Assembly (NCBI RefSeq): GCF_000002425.4 | Contig: NC_037271.1 | Span: forward strand, 13,269,869-13,333,868 | Direction of reading: 5' to 3' | From: Physcomitrium patens | Lineage: Eukaryota > Streptophyta > Bryopsida > Funariales > Funariaceae | Length of the DNA: 64,000 nucleotides | The notes under the pieces: generated by a model | The model's database searches: none | Told to the model about the DNA's origin: nothing | What the model saw: only the letters and a program-made list of their open reading frames with translations | Program-made: the position numbers and the translations under genes | Shown: positions 36,180-49,699 of the stretch, piece by piece | How positions within the stretch are numbered: position 1 is the first letter of the stretch | Layout of the letters: every line of letters begins with the position of its first letter

Positions 36180-38419
36180 ATGGACGAAAGCAATTTCGGG
36201 GTGGGTGAGACGCATGTGCGATTGGGACTTCCTATGCATGCTTCTCCGGTTTCAGATTTTCGATATGGTCCTCCTCCCTTGCACCAGCAGCACCAACAGC
36301 AACCACCACCTCCAAGGGCCTTCTTCTCTGAGAAGGTATCTTTTGTTTTGGTTTTGGTTTTGGTTTCGGTTTCATCTTTATCTATTTATTTATCTGGGGG
36401 TGCTTTATTTTTTTTTTTTATTGTTAATATTATTACTAACAATAAAAAAATAAAATTTTACTGTGACTTCCATAGGAAATTCGTTTTACATCCTTTACAA
36501 TAACAAGGAATTTACAAGGAGAACATACTTTTATTAGATATGCAAGGTTTGGGGTCTTGAATCCACTGATTAAAGATTAGCAATGCTCCGTCAAACTATT
36601 TCACGTTTTTTAGTGGGGCGGGCAGCTTTTCCTCCCGAAAAAGGCCCATTTCTGATGTGATCACATCATCAGCTCACACATTCGGGCTTAAACATTACAA
36701 TTGTGTTGGCTTTTCAGTCCTCGGCATGAGTGTATCAGGGTTGCTGATTCTGTAGTATGTTAACTGGTTTGCTTGTGCAGGGCCTTGTGTGTAGGGAGTC
36801 GCAATCAAGTGTTGTACCTCATTTACTTGACTATGTGAACAACTCCTGCACACCGTTTCATGCTACAGGTGAGCTTAGAAAGGAGCCTTGGAAATTATTG
36901 TATGTTCATAGGTGACTACGTATTTGAGAGTGGATTTCAAGTTCGAAGGATTTTAATGTACTTAGAATAATCATACTTTTATGCTGTTTTCTGCTTTCAA
37001 TTTGCTGCATGCTTAGTTATGTTGCCTGTCAAAGAGTGCATGCCCCTGTATAGTGCACCTTGTGTTAATTGCATGTTTAGTCTGGAACAGCGGCTGAATT
37101 GTTTTTGGTTTTATTTGACAGCGGAGACAAGGAATCATTTGTTAAGCTCCGGATTCCAAGAAATAAGTGAATGTGAAGAGTGGGCAGTGCAGCCAGGGGG
37201 ACGCTATTTCTTCACTCGTAATATGTGTTCCATATATGCTTTCGCGGTCGGTCACAAGTAAGAAAGCATTTTGAGCCTATCTTTTTAGAGGTGTCTTTAT
37301 GGATAATTTTTCTCCATGCGAATCAAGTTTGATTTTGCTCTATAATCATTCTTTGGCCACTTGGTATGCATGGTTGTTCACGTATTTTGCATGAGCTGGA
37401 AAGTTAATCCTGATTTCTTGTTTGGCAACATGGCCAACTTATCACCACAGCCCCTCTTGCTACAAGCCAACAATGATCAGAAGTCAATGAATAATTGACG
37501 CAACGATATGTTTTGATACTGTTTTCTTTGTGCAGATATAAGCCTGGGAACGGTTTTCATGTGGTTGCTGCTCATACTGACAGCCCATGTCCTAAGTTGA
37601 AACCGGTTTCATATTCAGCAAAAGGGGGTTTTCTGCATGTACGTGTACAGCCATATGGGGCTGGAGTTTGGCAGACCTGGTTTGACAGAGATCTAAGTAT
37701 AGCTGGTCGCGTACTAATTCGAAGGAAAGATGGTGAGCTTGTTAACGAGCTTGTACGGGTGAGGCGCCCTATACTTCGAATTCCAACAGTGGCCAAGATT
37801 CTTGACAGGTTTGCATGAACATATACACATTCTAAATACTGCTGAATGGGTTCGTGTCATTCCGCTGATGGCACTCGTCGAAACAATTTTCTATTGATTT
37901 CAGTTTTATTTTTGAGTTTGAATGAATGTTAGTTTGAAATTGTTTCTTTTAGATTTTAATGTATGTAGGACAATTTAACTGGCTATGAAGTTCCTATCGA
38001 TAAAAAAATTGGTTTACAGCTGTGTTGTTTACGTTATGTATATGATCGGCTATTTTCATTTATCTAGTTATTTATTTTGAATATTTGTATGTCTTAAATG
38101 TCCCTACCTCTACACATGCCCAATTACAACTTTGATGCAGGGGACTAGCGGCAGATGCCAGCAAGGCTGACGCAGAAGTAAATCTAGCTCCGATTCTGGC
38201 CATGCAGATAGAGTCAGAACTTGCTATGTCTTGCGACTCTGAGTCATCCATGGCTATGGAGCACAATGATCACGGATCGCATGTTTATCCTCAACCGACC
38301 ACCGCCCATCACCCACTTTTGATTCAGGTGTGGTCACGCCCACTACGACTTACTGCGTTTCTCAATTTATTTTTAATAATAAACGTCATATTGCTGCTTG
38401 GATCTTATATGGACTAAAA

Positions 38420-38465
<46 letters not shown>

Positions 38466-40206
38466 CATAGTCACGTTCCATCTTGCCTATCTTACTGGAG
38501 AACGGAAACTTTTGCTCCATTGAATGATTGGTCAGATTATCTCATGGGATGAGAGGGGTGGATGGATGGATAGTGCAGGTTTTAGCAGATGAGCTCAAGT
38601 GCGATGTAAGCGAGGTTGCAGATTTTGATCTCAGTGTATATGATACACAGCCTGGCTGTGTTGGAGGTGCTCGTGATGACTTCGTTTTTGCTGGACGGCT
38701 GGACAACTTAACCTCGACGTTTTGTGCATTGTGGGCACTTTTAGATACATGCGCAGACTCTTCGTCTCTAGTGGATGAAAGCTGTGTTCGCATGATTGCT
38801 CTATTTGATAGTGGGGAGGTACTAGTGTTACACCCATCTTTTCATACGTCTTTTAGTTGAACGTTGCACTTGTGGTGTTTCCTAAGCCTGCCATTGCATC
38901 ATTATGTACTCTATCCATATGATACAGTTGGGAGGAACGGATTCAGTACAAGCAGCAGGACCATCAACATTATTACAGGCTATGACACGCATTACTCGGT
39001 GGCTTGCTCGGGGTTCAGACAGCGAAGGAGTTGTTGAGCGAGCCATGCGGAGGTCTTTGATCGGTAAGCGCAACGTGCATACTCAATTTTGTTGTTGGGT
39101 TTGGCCTTGTATTTTTCAAATTTTTCTAGCTGTCGCTCATTAATAATAGTAACGATTTGAGCAGTGTGGTTCCTCCCTGCGATCTACTTGATCGCTAACC
39201 TCCACCATTTGGTTTGATTTGTGCAGTGACTGCTGACATGGTAGATGGGATGCACCCATCACAAGTGTGTCCTCCTGGCCAAGAAGAGTCATTTCATCAG
39301 CCCAAGCTCCGTGATGGACTTGTACTGAAGCAGGATGCTGGCAATTCTAACGACATTATGACATTGTTCCTATTTCGAGAAGTAGCTAAACGAAGTAGTA
39401 TCCCTATTCAGGTTTTTCACTCTTCTCTGTATAAATGCGTTTGTTTGGTCCTATATTGTCCTTCCATCGTGAGTGAACCATTGTGTTTGTGTTGGCATTC
39501 TTTCTCAAGATATCTGACAAGTCACGCTCGTAATTGATTTTTGTAGAATGCATTCTTCTGATTAAGAGGATGTCCACTTATATAGCTTTTTCTTTTCAAT
39601 TCATTCTAATGTCTGAGTTGCAGTCTTCTGTGTGCTTTTTATTAATTCATCCTTCAATTCATGTTTTGTTTCCTGTAGAATTTCCCTGTTTCAAGGGAGA
39701 TAGGCTGTTGTTCAACGGTTAGTTCAATACTAGCTGCTGGTTACGGACTTCGGTTGATTGATTGTGGGGTGCCCCTACTTTCTATGCATAGGTAAGTCCA
39801 CTTGATATCTTAGGTGCAATTCTGGATCCATTGAATGGTTCATGCAACGATACAACTGGTTGCAGACAAATTTTATTGGTTATTTCACCACTCTTTTGGT
39901 GGTCTTAGAACTTGAATCGAAGTAGAAAGTCTCTTGGTCATGACTCATAGCAGTTCAAAAGCATTTGACTTAATCGATTTCAGATGCCTATTTTCTCTAG
40001 ATAGCCCCCTTTTACAAAATATGAATCAGTTCTATAAATTTTGTTGGGAATCTTAAGGAATTCCCCTACTGATTCTACATGTGTTCTCTTTGTGCAGTGT
40101 TCGAGAAATGTGCAGCACTGAGGACATTGACACAACTTTCCGACATTTCAGGGCATTTTTCCAGCATTTCACATCCATGGATGAGCAGCCGAGGGTTGAT
40201 GTTTAG
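36180..40206 (+). CDS. aspartyl aminopeptidase-like protein (M18), altered active site
   Basis: A host gene with ten exons: 36180-36335, 36781-36868, 37122-37257, 37536-37808, 38141-38327, 38579-38818, 38928-39063, 39227-39411, 39679-39791, 40098-40206. All introns are GT-AG and phases agree, giving 540 residues. M18 enzymes remove N-terminal Asp/Glu from peptides and use two zincs. Seen: YFFTRN, GNGFHVVAAHTDSPCPKLKP (His140), DTQPGCVGGA, AGRLDNL (Asp322), TADM (Asp409) and SMHS (His504), all at family positions. The family's Glu-Glu pair before VGS is Ser358-Gly359-Glu360 here, so the general-base Glu is absent. The MAHAVHPN-, KHNANQRY- and GCGSTIG-type blocks have also drifted (MVDGMHPS, KQDAGNSN, GCCSTVS). 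The N-terminus (1-52) is Gln/Pro-rich with no clear transit peptide; 36180 is the first ATG in a frame open from about 35925. The exon 6/7 junction lies right at the changed motif, so another splice form could alter it. Probably a pseudoenzyme or divergent paralogue. Confidence 0.88.
38422..38462 (+). repeat. (AT)n in an aminopeptidase-like gene intron
   Basis: A run of about 20 AT units inside the intron between exons 5 and 6. It is likely polymorphic in length. Confidence 0.9.
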
Positions 40207-41500
40207 TGCTTCGTTAACAACACAATACTGTAATATTACAGAGCTGCATAACATCGGTTTCGGGCTTCCTCGTAGCAAGTTGCCCATGGTTGTTAGTCCG
40301 TGACACCAGCTAATTCCAGATTGATCACAAGCGATTGTTGATAGTCATTAATATACACTGTAACGCACGTTCATTGAGCATGGCAGTGGTAAGTCTTTGC
40401 ATTGAATCTAATGATGCAGTCCAGAGTGAATTTTTGCTGCTCTGTTCGAAGGAATCACCATGCATGAAACGCCATACTTTCTCTTGAGATTGTTGGGTAT
40501 GAGGCTTGTCCACTGAAATCGGTTGCACTATGTATGATGTGTTGGGAATTCTTTGGGAATCATTCATGTTATACTGTTCAACTTTGCCTGAGAAAATCAA
40601 TAACAGATTTTCATTTTTTTATACTATTATTCTTTACATTGCACTGTATGGTTCTATTATACAATATTTAAACCCTATAGCTTAAATCTCTTTAAAAAAC
40701 AGTCAATTTTTAGGGCGTATTTTTGTATTAATTTAAAAAGTGTATCTTTCAAAATATTACATGGTAGAATTTATTACTTAGTCAAAGTACAACAACTATG
40801 GATCTTCAAAAGTACTATTAAAATTTTCAATATCACAAAATGATTGAGTGTAATTATAAAATTTAAGTAGAAGGTGTTGAAATTTTAAAAAATAAAGGTG
40901 TTAAAATTGTCACCACAGTTTTTGCTATTGGCACCAAAAATTGTAAAATTTGATCTTCTTTCTTTTACAGTTCAAGCCTATAACCATTCTTTGTAGCCAT
41001 AACTTACTAGCTTTGGATTAGGTTAACTTGGGAGATCTCCCCTGTGGTGATGCTCTTGACACTACAACATATTTTAATGAAATTTCTCATCTTGGAACCC
41101 TCTAGCTTTGTCTTTGTTGTGTTAGTGGAAAGAGGCAAATGGATGTAGGGCTTTTTAACAAATTTTCTCAGCTACAAACTCAAATGTATTGATAAAATTG
41201 TTAATGAAAGTTTTGCGTACTAGTACAAAATACATTGAATTTTATTACAAAGTTGATTCCTTATTATTCCATTTATTTTCACAAAGAATCCTTATAAAAG
41301 CTAATAACTCAAAGGAGAAAAAGACGACCTAAGTTTAGGATAGCTTATGGTGGCATTAGCAAACACTATAGTGGCATGTGGTAAATTGCAAGCTTGTATT
41401 GAAAAAAAAAAAAAGTTTGCATGAAACATAGTCTTTTTTTTTTCTTTTTTTTTTTTTTTTTAAAATATATTATTCTTCTTCTTGTTTTCTAAATTGATGC
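40207..41500. other. 3' flank of the aminopeptidase-like gene and AT-rich spacer
   Basis: The first 400 bases have gene-like composition and are probably 3' untranslated sequence. I see no canonical AATAAA there. Beyond 40620 the DNA is AT-rich with homopolymer tracts (T-run near 41440-41460). Confidence 0.45.
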
Positions 41501-41503
41501 TAA

Positions 41504-41878
41504 ATGGAACATTTTGGCAAAGATACATTAGAAACAAAAATTGATATTGTAAATACACAAATAATGGATCCAAAATTGCTTCAACAGCTCCACTTGATCT
41601 ACACGATTAAAACCAGCAATGCCAGCAAGGATTATGATTTTATTATTATTTATAGTCGGTTCTTTGAAAGAACTAAAATTTATTTTGTCTCGCTCAAAAT
41701 TGAAAATACAGTTGAACCAATACAGACACCAACATCTGGCATTTCAAGAGTTTCTATGCATCTTTGTCTTAAAAGAACATATTTTTGGGGTGTAATAAAT
41801 TGCATTCTAACACTTACTGGTAGCTTTCTCATGGCTTCATTGTGTAGGAGCACAGGACAACAACAAAATGGTGATTAG
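41504..41878 (+). CDS. unrecognised 124-codon frame
   Basis: An ATG-to-stop frame longer than expected in DNA this AT-rich. The N-terminal part (LETKIDIVNTQIMDPKLLQQ) reads as a hydrophilic helix. The C-terminal part has a short hydrophobic segment (VINCILTLTGSFLMASL). There is no family resemblance, no promoter motif and no flanking exon that I can see. It may be a chance frame or part of an old repeat. Confidence 0.15.
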   Translation: MEHFGKDTLETKIDIVNTQIMDPKLLQQLHLIYTIKTSNASKDYDFIIIYSRFFERTKIYFVSLKIENTVEPIQTPTSGISRVSMHLCLKRTYFWGVINCILTLTGSFLMASLCRSTGQQQNGD

Positions 41879-41879
41879 G

Positions 41880-42621
41880 CTTCCATGTATTTGCAAGAAA
41901 ACTGCATGATAATTGTTGCACATTTTTCTGTAATGCAAGGAGATACTCAACAGTCAAGTGAAGGTCCTACAGTGGATTTGAGTCAAAGCAAGGAACATTT
42001 GTTAATTTAGGGAACAGTGTAGAGATTGTAATTCCAGCACCATCCAACCTTGAAAATCCCACATTCCTGAAAGCAGGTAACAACTTTCAATTCAGTGATT
42101 GTGCAAAGAGGTTCAAACATTAACAACTTGAACAGAGTTTTTCAAGTACACCAATAAGCATACTGTTACAGATATTGTTACTGCCATTGCATTAATGAAG
42201 GGGAGTGTGTAGGTGGTGAAAATTGACATGGACAGTACCCCCCACTACACTGGCTTTAGCCACTGTCCTCTCCAATATATATATATATATATATATTTAT
42301 TTTTACAGACGTAGAACAAAGCAAAGAGAAAGGATGCAAGTAATGTTTGCTTGTTGTATCCAGTGTTTATGTTTCTTCTTAGTCGTCACTTAAAAGACAA
42401 CCAAGTTTGAGCACATCATGTCTGAGTACTGCTCTATGACTTGGTTTGTATGGTTGGTCTCTAGATTGGGTGGATTGCAAGTCTTGCTTCATGAATAATT
42501 TGGTATGTCATTGTTCAGAATAGTACTTTGTTGAGTCTTGGATTGAGAGAGGCTTCTGCTTCAAGTATAATCAAAAGTCTCAAGTATTGAGCAATCAAAC
42601 ACAAAAGAAAGAAAGAGATAT

Positions 42622-42659
<38 letters not shown>

Positions 42660-44095
42660 GGGTTGTGTTTTTAAGATTTGATCAAGTACATGTATGTTTG
42701 CAGTTTTCTCAAGCTATGCAATGAAGTTATTAAATCTCTCAAGGACTATGTACACAATATTCTAATGTATACATTTTTTATTTTTTATTTTTTACTTTTT
42801 TTTAATAAAATGTTGTTGGGTATACAAATAATTACTTTAAGAATACTAATTTAAACTACTTTTAAATCTGTAAAAATTAGATAACTAAAATTATTTTTAT
42901 AAAATAACTTAATTGATTAATATTTATTTTATCTATTAAATAATTAAGCCAAATAGTTTTTTGTTGTAGTTTCAGACACTGTTGTCTACTTGAATTTTAA
43001 AAAACATATGAATTGATTCTTATTTAATTTTAATTTTTGATAATTATAAATTAAATTATTTAAATTTATTGAAAAATATATTAAATTTCAGGATGTATAT
43101 AACTATGTAAAAATATAAATGATTATATTTCAAAAAATATATATTTATTAATTTATTAAATTTAAGATGAGAGTATTTATATTGTATTAAATACATACTA
43201 TCCATTTTATTTTTTGAATCTATTTTGACATACTTTTGGTAGCATGTCACAAGTTCCTTGTATGATGGCATTAGTTTACAAAGAAAAATTTCGTCTCTCT
43301 AAAGACTTCATGGACTGAAACGTTGTATCCTAAAAATCTTGAACTTCATAAAAACTATAGATTAATCATGAATTATAACTAAGCCTTTATCCTTCTTATA
43401 ATAGGTTAAAAAAATGGAATTTTAATTAAAATAAAACTAAAAATAATATGATTTATATAATATTATTTATTAAATAATAATTAAAATTAAACATCAAAAA
43501 AATCAAAATAAAAATTACATATCTTATTCCTAATATAGTTAATTATTTAATATAAACCAATTGTGCTAGAATTGATATAAGTAAAAAAAATTAATTTTAT
43601 ATTTTTTTGTTATAGTTAAATTATATAATTTTAATCAATAATTAACTTATTAAATTTATTTGAAATATTACTCTAAAGACAATAATATTCAATTTATTTT
43701 TATATATAGTGGTTTTGTAAAAAGAACAAAAAAATTCACCAAAATTATAATTATTTATTTAGTTGTGTCTTATTAAAAATAGAATATTATTTTTTAAAAT
43801 AATTTTAAAATAAGAAACCAAATAAAAATAAGATGATTTAGATTTCTAACTAAGTTGTGTTGATTTTAAAGTTATTACTAAAAAAATACAGTAATTTTTA
43901 TTAATATAAATTTCTATTTTAAAATATATACTAAAGAAAAGAATTAAATTATATAATAAATTATTTTTGTTGTATATTAAAAGAAAACATTGGATTCATC
44001 ATAAAAACTGTGAGTTCAAACACTCTACATAAAGCTATATTAATTTAGATTTTTTTATTAGATACATTATAATTTTTTTATTATAAAAAATTACG

Positions 44096-44126
<31 letters not shown>

Positions 44127-44380
44127 AAAAACTCCAATTCATATTTTTTTCAAATAGCTATTACTTACTTCAAATATGCACAAGTAAGAATGTATATAAT
44201 TAATTTTTTTCATCAAATACTAATTAGTTGTTAATATCTTGTTTTTGAAATAATATTTCATTTCATCTATCACAAAAAATAATTCAGTGAATACTATTTC
44301 TTTTATCCAAGAAAAAAAAAAGATTTTTTTTGAAGTATTATTATTATATCAAAATAAAAAATAAAAAAGACACAATGCTA
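41880..44380. other. AT-rich non-coding region with TA microsatellites
   Basis: (TA)n runs at about 42273-42296, 42626-42657 and 44096-44123. No coding sequence is supported. Confidence 0.5.
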
Positions 44381-44389
44381 CTTTGAAGA

Positions 44390-47300
44390 GTTTTATTGCA
44401 TAGTGTGTTTGAGTTATTAATCTAAGGTGAGTCAATTGCTTTCATGAATAAAACTATAGGTAATTGGGAGCTAAGCCTAACCATAACATTGTATACAAAT
44501 ACACTTAAGACACAATTAGCACATGCATTGGTAGCCTTCACATTGTCAGAGACTGGTCATATAATAGAGCAAGTAAGAAAAAGAGGACAAGATGGAGCTG
44601 GAACTATTTGTAGCCACTGCTAACTTAGGTAAGTTTGAGGCTATCAATCCTACTTATGTCACAATAGGTAAAAAAACTTCCTAATGATTTAATATACAAC
44701 TACATTGGTTTTTTTATTGAATACCAAAGCGTTTGAAGTTTGATTAGACATAAGCAAGGTTAAAAAAAAATAGACTGTCTGCAAAGATGTGTGATAATCA
44801 TCTATTTTGTCAATAGGAGACTACCAACAAAACAAGTGAAAAATTAAGTAGATTACTTGAAGTCAAAAGTATAAAAAGAGCTACAACTTGGGCATGATTT
44901 AAGGTATGGATTTTTTCAACTGGTTTGTAAAGACAAAGTGGCTTCATAAAAAATCCTAATGCAAATCTCTTATATTTTGGAGAACGTACATCATCCAACC
45001 ATAGATGACAAAGTTCAAGTCAAGTTGGCTAGTTGGCATGAAAATATTGACTTGAGTGACATTTAAAGCAATTCCAACAAAATGATAATCAATGCTCATA
45101 ACCTAGTACAAAGTCTTGGCATGGAACTAAAATATGATAGAAACAATATAAATGAACGAGATAAAAAATTATGTATGACTTTAACTAATAGCAATCCATA
45201 TTATTTTATAATTGGAGCTACAAATCTAATGACAAGGAAAACAATTTATATCCAAGTGGATTACAACTACCTTCCTATAAGGTGTAGGAAGGTGTCACTT
45301 TGATCAAGGAATGCATATTATTTTTTAGTCCCAAAAAAACAACTTCTAAGAACAATTCACCATCAATAAAACCAAATAATTGATAAGGCATTCTATAGGC
45401 AACAACTTTTTTCAAAAAAAAGCAAGACCAACTAATGCCAATAGCCGCAAAGATCTCTCTTCTTCTTCCATTGAAAGAAGTAACTGTATTTTAGCCTTGT
45501 ACTTCAATAACTGGATCTATTACTAGCTTGTGTTGCTTACCATAGATTCAATATCAAATTAAAAAAATACAAAGATGTAGTGATAAATCATATCATAATG
45601 GATCACAACAATAAAGGTTGAAATTGGCAACTTAATTGAATAAAGACAACAAAGAGGTTGGAAATCATCTCCAAATACAAGTGAGTTTTTTAACATTAAT
45701 GAATTTAATGATATTTGGAATAATTGAATTAGAAAGTCACATAACTAAATATTAAATATGATGACTAATTTTGAATATGCTAATAGTATAGAAAAAATAA
45801 TGATATTTGACTCTCTTTTAGCAATTTAGAACAATAGAAAAGTGTGTAGTACTAGCACAAAAAATTTGGTGATTAGATTACATAGCATGAAGCAACCGAG
45901 GAAAGAACTAGCTATTTTGCAAGGAATTCTTACAAGTGGCATAATAATAATAGAGGATGTAGAAGAATCAAAAATTGCCCCAGAAGGCAACTTATTGCAA
46001 ATGGATTGGATTATTGATAACTTAAAAATAAATACAACTATTGTAAGTAGGATAAAAAATAATTAAGCTTGATTTATTTTGCACATTCTTGTAATAGAGT
46101 CTTTTGATTTTAAAGATGTTAGATTGAATATTGACTTGAATAGAGAGCAAGCCTCGAGATCAATGTCTATGGAGGTCAACATGAGTAGCTATTTGGATAT
46201 GCTAGGGACTTCATGATTGGCACATCAAGGAAAGAATGATGGTAGATTAAATAGAATCTTTCAATTCTTTGGCATTTTAACCAAAACATTGCAAAGAACA
46301 AACAAAAAAATCTTGGCTTATTTAGCATCCTTGTTTAATAAATGGCTAAGGGAAAAAATGATTATAAATGATCTTTTAAACTTTTCTACCTAAAACAAAT
46401 TATCAAATAAAACCATGATGCACAAAAATCAATAGATAGAATTTTCAAGGCAATACTACTTTATTTGATTCACACAACAACAAGGAAACAATTGACTTGT
46501 AGAACATAAAAAAAACAACCCCTAAGATTAGATCTTTCTTTTCTCCTCTCTCCTTTTCTTTATTTAATAAAAATTGAAATTTTAACATAGAACATACAAA
46601 GATTAAATAGTTCTATAAAAATCAAAGTTATTAGAAATTATTTTTGAAAATATATACACAAAGTGAATTTTTTTTATATACAAGAATAAAAGCTAAGAAA
46701 TATCAAATTATTAGCCATTAAGAATAGAATATGGCTGGAAGCAAATGTTTTTAGTCAAAAGGTGATCATGGCCTATAACCATGCACTTCATGATATATAA
46801 GCTAAAAGTAGAGGAATATGCATGTAGATCATCCCTCTCTTCCCTTCTTTTCTATATGACAAACTTAATTCAATCCACTGGGTTTTCAAGATTTGGCTAA
46901 GCACAAGAGGTCTAAATCAAAAGAAATATAAGGATGGACATAGCTACACATTGTAAGAGAGTAATGCATATTATAGAACAAATTCCTAGAAATTTTATAT
47001 ATAGATTATTTTTGGACTATTATTGATAATTAAAATTTTATTAAAAAAAATGTATGATAAGTAGAATGTGCATGGAGCAATTATCATTAGGGATGAATGC
47101 AAAATATTGAATCCACTTAAAAATTTGTTGCAAGTAGAAGATGACTATCCAATCTTGAACATCATTTGATATAGCTTGGATAGGAAGAAGAGAGATGGTT
47201 CTCAAACTATGGCTTGCTTAGATAGAATATACATTGTTAAAACTCTCAAGGTTAATATATTTAGTGCTAATTACAAAATATCAAGCAACAATTCATTTTT

Positions 47301-48000
47301 GGACTACCTATCAATTTAAAGGTGAATACAGCTTCATCTAGTATTATGCTACAAGTCTATATATATCATCATGAATACAAGATATTTAAACAATTAAAGA
47401 TTTCAAACCTAAACATAAAGGATTTGGTAATTATATATACAGTTGTTGTTCTTCAAAAAGCTTTGTCAATGCATAAAGTTCTATTATACATTTTATATCA
47501 ATCAGGCAACACAATGGAGAAGGTCAAAGAAGCAACTATGTAAGCAATTATTTGAGGTTGTAATAGTATTATAATAGGATTGCAAAGATATAATGCAATA
47601 AATTTAGCTAGTCACATGTGCAAACAAAATTAATCAAATTGAAAATCAAAAACCATAGGAACAAAAGCTCAATACACGATTGATATGGCAACATGTGAGA
47701 GATTGTTGTATATGAGAATTTTTCCATGACAATAAAGAATATCTTATGGTAACTTTCATCACTAAACTTGTAGATAGTAATGGATAGATTCACCATCAAT
47801 CAGACAATATGGTTGGTATTTGTAAAGAATTTTATGAAAAATTATACTATGCTTGGTTAGCCAACATGCCTCAGCAATATACAAGGTAAAATGGAGCTAG
47901 AAACATAAAATATGGCTACAACTCTGGTAGGAAAGCATGGCTTAAAATTCAACATCAAACAAATTAAATCCCACTTAAGAAGGATGAATACATCAATCAA
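44390..48000 (+). mobile_element. possible decayed retroelement, unclassified
   Basis: This 3.6 kb stretch is less AT-rich than its surroundings and shows many short open segments in one direction. The one suggestive piece is 45082-45303: an IYIQVDYNYLPIRCRK segment resembles the nucleic-acid-binding part of plant LINE or gag-like ORF1 proteins (the VDYEYLP-x-RC type lead-in to a CCHC knuckle). No reverse transcriptase motif could be found by eye. It is old and broken if real, and the family is unknown. Limits are approximate. Confidence 0.25.
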
Positions 48001-48306
48001 TTCTAGTTACAGTGGTTTCAGAACACCTTAGTGACGTGGAGAAATCACAAACTTGAATGAAGATTAACAATTTCAAGAAATAGTTTTGCTTTTAATCCAT
48101 AGTCTATGGCTCTTTTACCTAGCCGGACCTTGTTGGGTATCTTTTCGTAAATTAATTTTCAAATCATGAAAACTTGTGTATTATAACAAATCTTCAAATT
48201 TGATAAGAAAATTCATCCTCTACTCAAGTCTCTTAATATAATCTTTATTTAATTACCCAACTTACCAAAACTTCGACGCTTGTGCTCTCTTAAGTACGTG
48301 AACTGT

Positions 48307-48349
48307 AAAGCAAATCTCCCAAAGCAAATCTCCCAAAGTAAATCTCCCA
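48307..48349 (+). repeat. short tandem repeat, 14-base unit
   Basis: Three consecutive units of the form AAAGCAAATCTCCC, the last slightly changed. Confidence 0.75.
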
Positions 48350-48599
48350 TAAGCATGCCTCCCATTAATGGCCATTATTGTTGGTTTATTTCTCTCATCA
48401 ACGTCGATCTTCAAACCACATCTAGAAAAGCCCTAGTCAAATTTAAACTTGGAATACATCACATTCTCTTCTCTATCAATTTGATGTAGCAGTGGAATCG
48501 ACAAAATTCAACAAATGCAGTTGAAAGTGGGTTACATCTCCTTTGGGTTAAATCTAGACAGGCATGAAGAAATAACATGCAAAATGCTAGTTTTGAACG

Positions 48600-49680
48600 C
48601 CTTGCCCAGTCTATTTTTCGAGGTTCAGATCGTCGATGTGTGTTCGAGAGGTTTGTTCACAGCCCTTGGAAATGGGTGGACCGAAGCAGTGGGAACTATG
48701 GCGCCGATCTCACCAAGACAGACCACACCACAGCATTCTGACACTCTCACTCTTTGTTGAATTGTTTCGGTCATGGCTTCTTCAAGTACTGAAAAGGGTG
48801 GTAATAGTGCGGTTCACAACACCAAAATTGTGCTGTGCTTTTTCTCCCTCGAGACTGACTCTCAGGAAGTGGGAATGAATGGCAGCGACTCAGGGACGAG
48901 GGAGCTTCTCGGTGTGGGACGATTTTCACCGACAAGTGTACAGAGCGGAACACACGAACAAGTTGACGACGAATTAAGTCGCGTGTTTTTTTTTTATTGG
49001 ATTGGCAGCATCCAGAGAAGGAGGTGTGATGGTGGCATATGATGCGTGAATCAATATAGTGGCAGGATCAACATTAATCCTCTGCCGTGTCAGGCTATCA
49101 TCTGCACACTTATGAGGAGGAAGAGGAAGAGGAGGCGGAGGAGGAGGCTTTGCAAGTGATAAGGATAAACACACACACACGCACGCACGCACGCACAGAT
49201 ACACATCATTGATAAAATATTAGGAGAAATGAATGAGAATGAGTATGGAACAAGTGATGGAGTCGGTTTTGTTGCGTAGTGTGAGAGCAACTTGTTCAGC
49301 ACAGAATTTTTCCCTGCAGAGATATATCTAATCCCAATAAGTCCATGAATACCGTGATCTGACACTCGGAGGGAAGGACCCCCTTTGCACACACGTATGA
49401 CAAGATTGTGGGCGTCATGCAGTTGGAGAGTCTCTTTCTCTCGTTTTTTGCTGAGAAACAAATGCTACCCCTGGGCTCTCTCACATTCATTGACCTTTGG
49501 CCCCCATTATTGCATTCATTTTTGTTTATAAGAAACCAGAGGGGGTCAGATCTACAGAACACACAGTGCCACACAAACTGAATCCTCGTGACACATTCCA
49601 TCAAATCTCACACAAACACTAAAATCCAATAAACGCAGGTTTCCGGGTCGAACCAAGCATTCATGTGCATTAACTCACAC
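48600..49680. other. moderately GC-rich segment, unassigned
   Basis: Composition resembles the promoter or exon islands elsewhere in the window. An 89-codon frame (48773-49042, beginning MASSSTEKGGNS) is not recognisable. A GAGGA-rich run (49110-49150) and a (CA)n/(CGCA)n run (49170-49200) follow. It may be a small gene, a non-coding transcript or a gene relic. Confidence 0.25.
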
Positions 49681-49699
49681 TATAATTCATTAAATTCAA

